Shown here piece by piece: positions 61,174-64,000 of a stretch of DNA of 64,000 bases (the stretch's first letter is position 1; each line of letters begins with the position of its first letter). Position numbers and translations under genes: made by a program. The notes below the pieces were generated by a model. The model was not told where the DNA came from and made no database searches. It saw only the letters and a list, made by a program, of their open reading frames with translations. The stretch comes from Solirubrobacter pauli (lineage in GTDB: Bacteria; Actinomycetota; Thermoleophilia; Solirubrobacterales; Solirubrobacteraceae): contig NZ_RBIL01000001.1 of assembly GCF_003633755.1 (NCBI RefSeq), positions 3,395,426 through 3,459,425 of the forward strand, read 5' to 3'.

Positions 61174-62943
61174 ATCAACTACCTGACCCGCATCAACTTC
61201 CGCCGCACGCGCCAGAGCGAGCCGCTGCCCGGCACGGCCCAGGTGCCGAACTCGGCCGGCGGCTTCGCCTGGGCCGTGGACGACTGGACGCGCCTGCGGC
61301 GCTTCCTGATCCTCGGCTCCGAGAGCGGCTCGTACTACGCGGGCGAGCACGCGCTCACCCGTGCGAACGCGGACGCCGTCGCGCGGGCGATCGCGGCCGA
61401 CGGCCGGCGCGCCGTCGGCGAGATCGTGACGATCTCCCGCGCCGGCCGGGCGGCCTCCAACGACCCGGCAATCTTCGCGCTGGCGATGGCGGCCGCGGCC
61501 GCCGACGAGGCGACCCGCACGGCCGCCCTCGACGCGCTCCCGCAGGTCTGCCGCACCGGCACGCACCTATTCACGTTCGCGCGTCACGTCGAGCAGTTCC
61601 GCGGCTGGGGCCGCGCGCTGCGCCGCGGCGTCGGCCGCTGGTACGTCGAGCAGCCGGTCGACCGCGTCGCCTACCAGGCGATCAAGTACCGCCGGCGCGA
61701 CGGCATGAGCCACCGCGACCTGCTCCGCCTCGCCCACCCGGGCGCGAAGACCCGCGCGGGCAACCCGCGCCTGCCCGTCAGCGACGAGCACGCGCGCCTG
61801 TTCGAGTGGATCGTCCGGGGCGGCGAGCCGGCCGCGCGTGGGGCCGGAGAGTCCGCGATGGGCGCGGGCGGCGAGTCCGTGGCGCGTGGCGCGGTGGGCG
61901 CGGGCGGCGAGACCGCGGCGCGTGGCGCGGCCGCTCGCGACGGGCTGCCCGCCGTGATCGGCGCGTTCGAGGCCGCGCAGGGCTCCGGCTCGGCGCGGGA
62001 GACCGCCGCACTCGTGCGGGCGTACGGCCTGCCGCGTGAGGCGGTCCGGCCCGAGCACCTGGACGATCGCGAGGTGTGGGCGGCGCTGCTCGAGCGGATG
62101 CCGATGACCGCGCTGTTGCGCAACCTCGCGACGCTTACGCGCGTGGGGGTCATCACGCCGGGGTCGGTGGGTGCCGATCTGGCGGCCGAGCAGCTCGGCG
62201 ACGTCGAGCGGTTGCGGACCGCGCGGGTGCACCCGATCACGGTGCTGTCCGCGTTGCGCACGTACGCGCGCGGGCGCGGGGTGCGCGGGCAGCACACGTG
62301 GGCGCCGGTGGCGCGGATCGTCGACGCGCTCGACGGAGCGTTCTACGCGGCGTTCGGCAACGTCGAGCCGGCGGGAACGCGGATGCTGCTCGCGTTGGAC
62401 GTGTCCGGGTCGATGACGTGCGGCGAGATCGCGGGCGTGCCGGGGCTGACGCCGCGGGACGCGTCGGCGGCGATGGCGCTCGTGACCGCGGCCACGGAGG
62501 CGCGGCACGAGATCGTCGGGTTCTTCGCCGGCGACGGCGGCTGGAAGTCGGGGCAGCGCGACTGGCACCGCTACGGCGGGATCACGCCGCTCTCGATCAG
62601 CCCGCGCCAGCGTTTGACGGATGCGATCGGCGCCGTGTCCAGCCTGCCGTTCGGCGGGACCGACTGCTCGCTGCCGATGCGGTACGCGCTCGCCGAGGGC
62701 CGTGAGATCGACACGTTCGTGGTCTACACGGACTCGGAGACGTGGCACGGCGAGATCCACCCGGCCCAGGCGCTGCGGGAGTACCGCGAGCGGACCGGGA
62801 TCGCCGCGCGGCTCGTCGTGATCGGCATGGTTGCGAACGGGTTCACGATCGCCGACCCCGAGGACCCGGGGATGCTGGACATCGTCGGGTTCGACGGCGC
62901 GACGCCGGAAGTGGTCTCCGGCTTCGCGCGCGGGGTGGTGTAG
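61174..62943 (+). CDS. rsr: Ro60/Rsr-like TROVE-domain RNA-binding protein (probable AUC start)
   Basis: About 589 residues. The N-terminus matches Deinococcus Rsr as recalled (NYLTRINFRRTRQSEPL, NSAGGFAWAVDDWTRLRRFLILGSESGSYY). TROVE/HEAT-like repeats extend to about residue 375; the C-terminal vWA-like domain has the MIDAS motif LALDVSGSMTCG (D409, S411, S413). The ring binds Y RNAs and 3' ends of misfolded RNA. Start: no ATG, GTG or TTG lies in frame near the conserved N-terminus; ATC 61174 is 7 nt after GGAGGG and gives the right N-terminus. The first normal start, GTG near 61276, would remove about 34 conserved residues. A Gly/Ala/Glu-rich insert (about 215-252) interrupts TROVE. Confidence 0.85.
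   Translation: MNYLTRINFRRTRQSEPLPGTAQVPNSAGGFAWAVDDWTRLRRFLILGSESGSYYAGEHALTRANADAVARAIAADGRRAVGEIVTISRAGRAASNDPAIFALAMAAAAADEATRTAALDALPQVCRTGTHLFTFARHVEQFRGWGRALRRGVGRWYVEQPVDRVAYQAIKYRRRDGMSHRDLLRLAHPGAKTRAGNPRLPVSDEHARLFEWIVRGGEPAARGAGESAMGAGGESVARGAVGAGGETAARGAAARDGLPAVIGAFEAAQGSGSARETAALVRAYGLPREAVRPEHLDDREVWAALLERMPMTALLRNLATLTRVGVITPGSVGADLAAEQLGDVERLRTARVHPITVLSALRTYARGRGVRGQHTWAPVARIVDALDGAFYAAFGNVEPAGTRMLLALDVSGSMTCGEIAGVPGLTPRDASAAMALVTAATEARHEIVGFFAGDGGWKSGQRDWHRYGGITPLSISPRQRLTDAIGAVSSLPFGGTDCSLPMRYALAEGREIDTFVVYTDSETWHGEIHPAQALREYRERTGIAARLVVIGMVANGFTIADPEDPGMLDIVGFDGATPEVVSGFARGVV
61815..61931 (+). repeat. Low-complexity repeats inside rsr
   Basis: Imperfect direct repeats of a GGCGAG...GCGCGTGG unit encode alternating GGES/T and ARGA blocks (residues about 215-252). 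Probably a flexible loop added to the TROVE ring, expanded by slippage. Confidence 0.6.
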
Positions 62944-62945
62944 GT

Positions 62946-62971
62946 GAAGGGGGCGCTTCGGCGCCCCCTTC
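62946..62971. terminator. Hairpin terminator with TTCG loop after rsr
   Basis: An 11-bp perfect stem (62946-62956 with 62961-62971) closes a TTCG loop between the convergent rsr and acetamidase genes. Confidence 0.8.
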
Positions 62972-62976
62972 GCTCG

Positions 62977-63999
62977 TTAAGCGACCGCTCCGTACTGCTC
63001 GATCGCGTACCCGAGGAGGCCGGCGGCCTCGAGCGCGGGCAGCGGCGCCCGGAACGTGACCTGCACGACGCCCGGCGCGCGACCGATCTCGATCGCGCCC
63101 GTGATCGTGGCGCGGTTCATCACCTCGGGCACGCTCATGTCCAGCAGCTTCGCGGCGCGCGCCAGGCCGTTGTCGGTCGCCGAGTTCAGGTCCGGGCCGG
63201 TGCCGATGACCGAGATCGGCAGCGACTCCTCGATCGCCGTGACGCCCTCGCGCTCGGCCAGCGCCAGCGCGCGGGCGCGCTCGTCGGCGGTCAGCGGACG
63301 CGCCAGGAACGGCAGGTCCTCGAGCACCGGGAACAGCACCGGCCCGTCGATGCCGAGCGCCTTGAGCACCTCGACCTGCAGCGTGACCGTGCCGGCCACG
63401 TCGGCGGTGTGCCCGGCGATCTCGCCGTCGCCCTGCATCGCGTGCATGTCGCCGAGGTAGACGCCGCCGCCCGGCACCTTCACCGGGCAGACGAGGATCG
63501 CGCCGGCGCGCACGGCGTCGATGTCCAGGTGCCCGTCCGTCTTGTGCTGCTGAAGCGCCTGGGCGTCCATCGCGAACCTGTGCGGGGCGCCGACGAGGAA
63601 CGCGCCGAAGTCGCCCGCGTTGTGCGAGTCCGGCATCGGGGCGCTGGGCGTCGTGCCGAGCTGGCCGAGGAACGGCCGCATGCGCGTGACCACGCCGACG
63701 AGGTCGCTCGGCGCGAACGTCAGGATCGGGTTCTGCGCGCTGTTGTCCGGCAGCTGGGCGTAGGCCGCGGCGTCGCCCGCGATCTCGCGTGCGCGGTCCT
63801 CGTGGACCGACAGGCCCAGGCGGCCGTCGAACGCGAGCGTGTAGCCGTTGGTGAACGTGAAGGGCGTCGCGTCCGCCCCGCACGCGACGCAGCGCACCGC
63901 GGTCTCGCCGATGCCCTCGAGCCGCGTCTCGGGCCACTCCGCGCCGCAGCCCGGGCACACCGCCGCGCAGTACGGATCGCCGTTGAAGCGGCCCTCCAT
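62977..63999 (-). CDS. Acetamidase/formamidase-family protein, probably continuing past the window edge
   Basis: At least 340 residues. FmdA_AmdA family segments: SAPMPDSHNAGDFGAFLVG, DGHLDIDAVRAGAILVCPVKVPGGGVYLGDMHAMQGDGEIAGHTADVAG (metal and active-site loop) and SATDNGLARAAKLLDMSVPEVMNRATITGAIEIG. The N-terminal part shows a Cys-rich segment (YCAAVCPGCGAEW; RCVACG) that may bind zinc. It opens with ATG 63999 at the very edge; the family usually has more upstream, so the true start is probably outside. Hydrolyses small amides, releasing ammonia. Confidence 0.82.
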   Translation of the reverse strand: MEGRFNGDPYCAAVCPGCGAEWPETRLEGIGETAVRCVACGADATPFTFTNGYTLAFDGRLGLSVHEDRAREIAGDAAAYAQLPDNSAQNPILTFAPSDLVGVVTRMRPFLGQLGTTPSAPMPDSHNAGDFGAFLVGAPHRFAMDAQALQQHKTDGHLDIDAVRAGAILVCPVKVPGGGVYLGDMHAMQGDGEIAGHTADVAGTVTLQVEVLKALGIDGPVLFPVLEDLPFLARPLTADERARALALAEREGVTAIEESLPISVIGTGPDLNSATDNGLARAAKLLDMSVPEVMNRATITGAIEIGRAPGVVQVTFRAPLPALEAAGLLGYAIEQYGAVA

Positions 64000-64000
64000 C

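Noticed and set aside
61815-61931. CRISPR-like repeats
   Set aside because: Repeats are imperfect, without spacers, and in frame inside rsr; they encode a Gly/Ala-rich insert.

Overview
The window reads as chromosomal DNA of a high-G+C actinobacterium, most likely from the Solirubrobacterales/Thermoleophilia. This is a judgement from protein style, not a database result. Supporting signs are very G+C-rich third positions, tightly packed genes with 1-8 bp stop/start overlaps, many GTG and some TTG starts, frequent leaderless-type promoters, MatB and BsaP proteins of actinobacterial type, and a giant secreted sugar-dehydrogenase/PKD/ThuA protein. No prophage, integrase, transposase or CRISPR array was seen.

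Layout. 1-6.8 kb: the 3' end of a secreted LamG protein and a 1,805-residue secreted PQQ-sugar dehydrogenase/PKD/CBM/ThuA protein; both end in the same type of C-terminal module. 6.8-16 kb: housekeeping and accessory genes (methyltransferase, YjbR-like and AlkZ-like proteins, PlsC), a DpgC-like dioxygenase with a PaaK-like CoA ligase, an SGNH hydrolase, a BBE-type flavoenzyme, and an L,D-transpeptidase with a secreted DUF11-like protein. 16-19.7 kb: the methionine genes metY, a CoA-binding protein and metX, then a thioesterase-fold protein lacking its serine. 19.6-29 kb: a phosphorelay kinase and its OmpR-type regulator, divergent from a MatB-type malonyl-CoA synthetase, then cyclic-di-GMP proteins. 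28.9-37 kb: a deacetylase and a C45 acyltransferase, a TerC transporter behind an apparent manganese (yybP-ykoY) riboswitch, and the biotin operon bioA-bioD-bioB-bsaP-bioF. 37-41.6 kb: an RraA-like protein, sugar-acid dehydratase and LhgO-type oxidase. 41.6-60.5 kb: tRNA-Thr, a GntR regulator with a sterol-desaturase-family enzyme, a self-regulating-looking Fic protein, an MMPL exporter, an Lrp/permease pair, monomeric isocitrate dehydrogenase, VOC and cupin proteins, and many small unknown proteins including two paralogues of an unrecognised family. 60.5-64 kb: an RNA locus beside a Ro60/Rsr (TROVE) gene, then an acetamidase-family gene cut by the window edge.

The most interesting locus is 60.77-62.94 kb. 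Two tRNA-shaped RNAs alternate with two structured modules that share an outer stem, a GCCGAAG internal-loop motif and an inner stem whose base pairs covary between copies. They lie directly upstream of a Ro60/Rsr gene that appears to start at an AUC codon. This looks like a tandem Y-RNA (YrlA-type) array encoded beside its protein partner. The second notable item is the manganese riboswitch that overlaps the 3' end of bioF and controls access to the terC ribosome-binding site.
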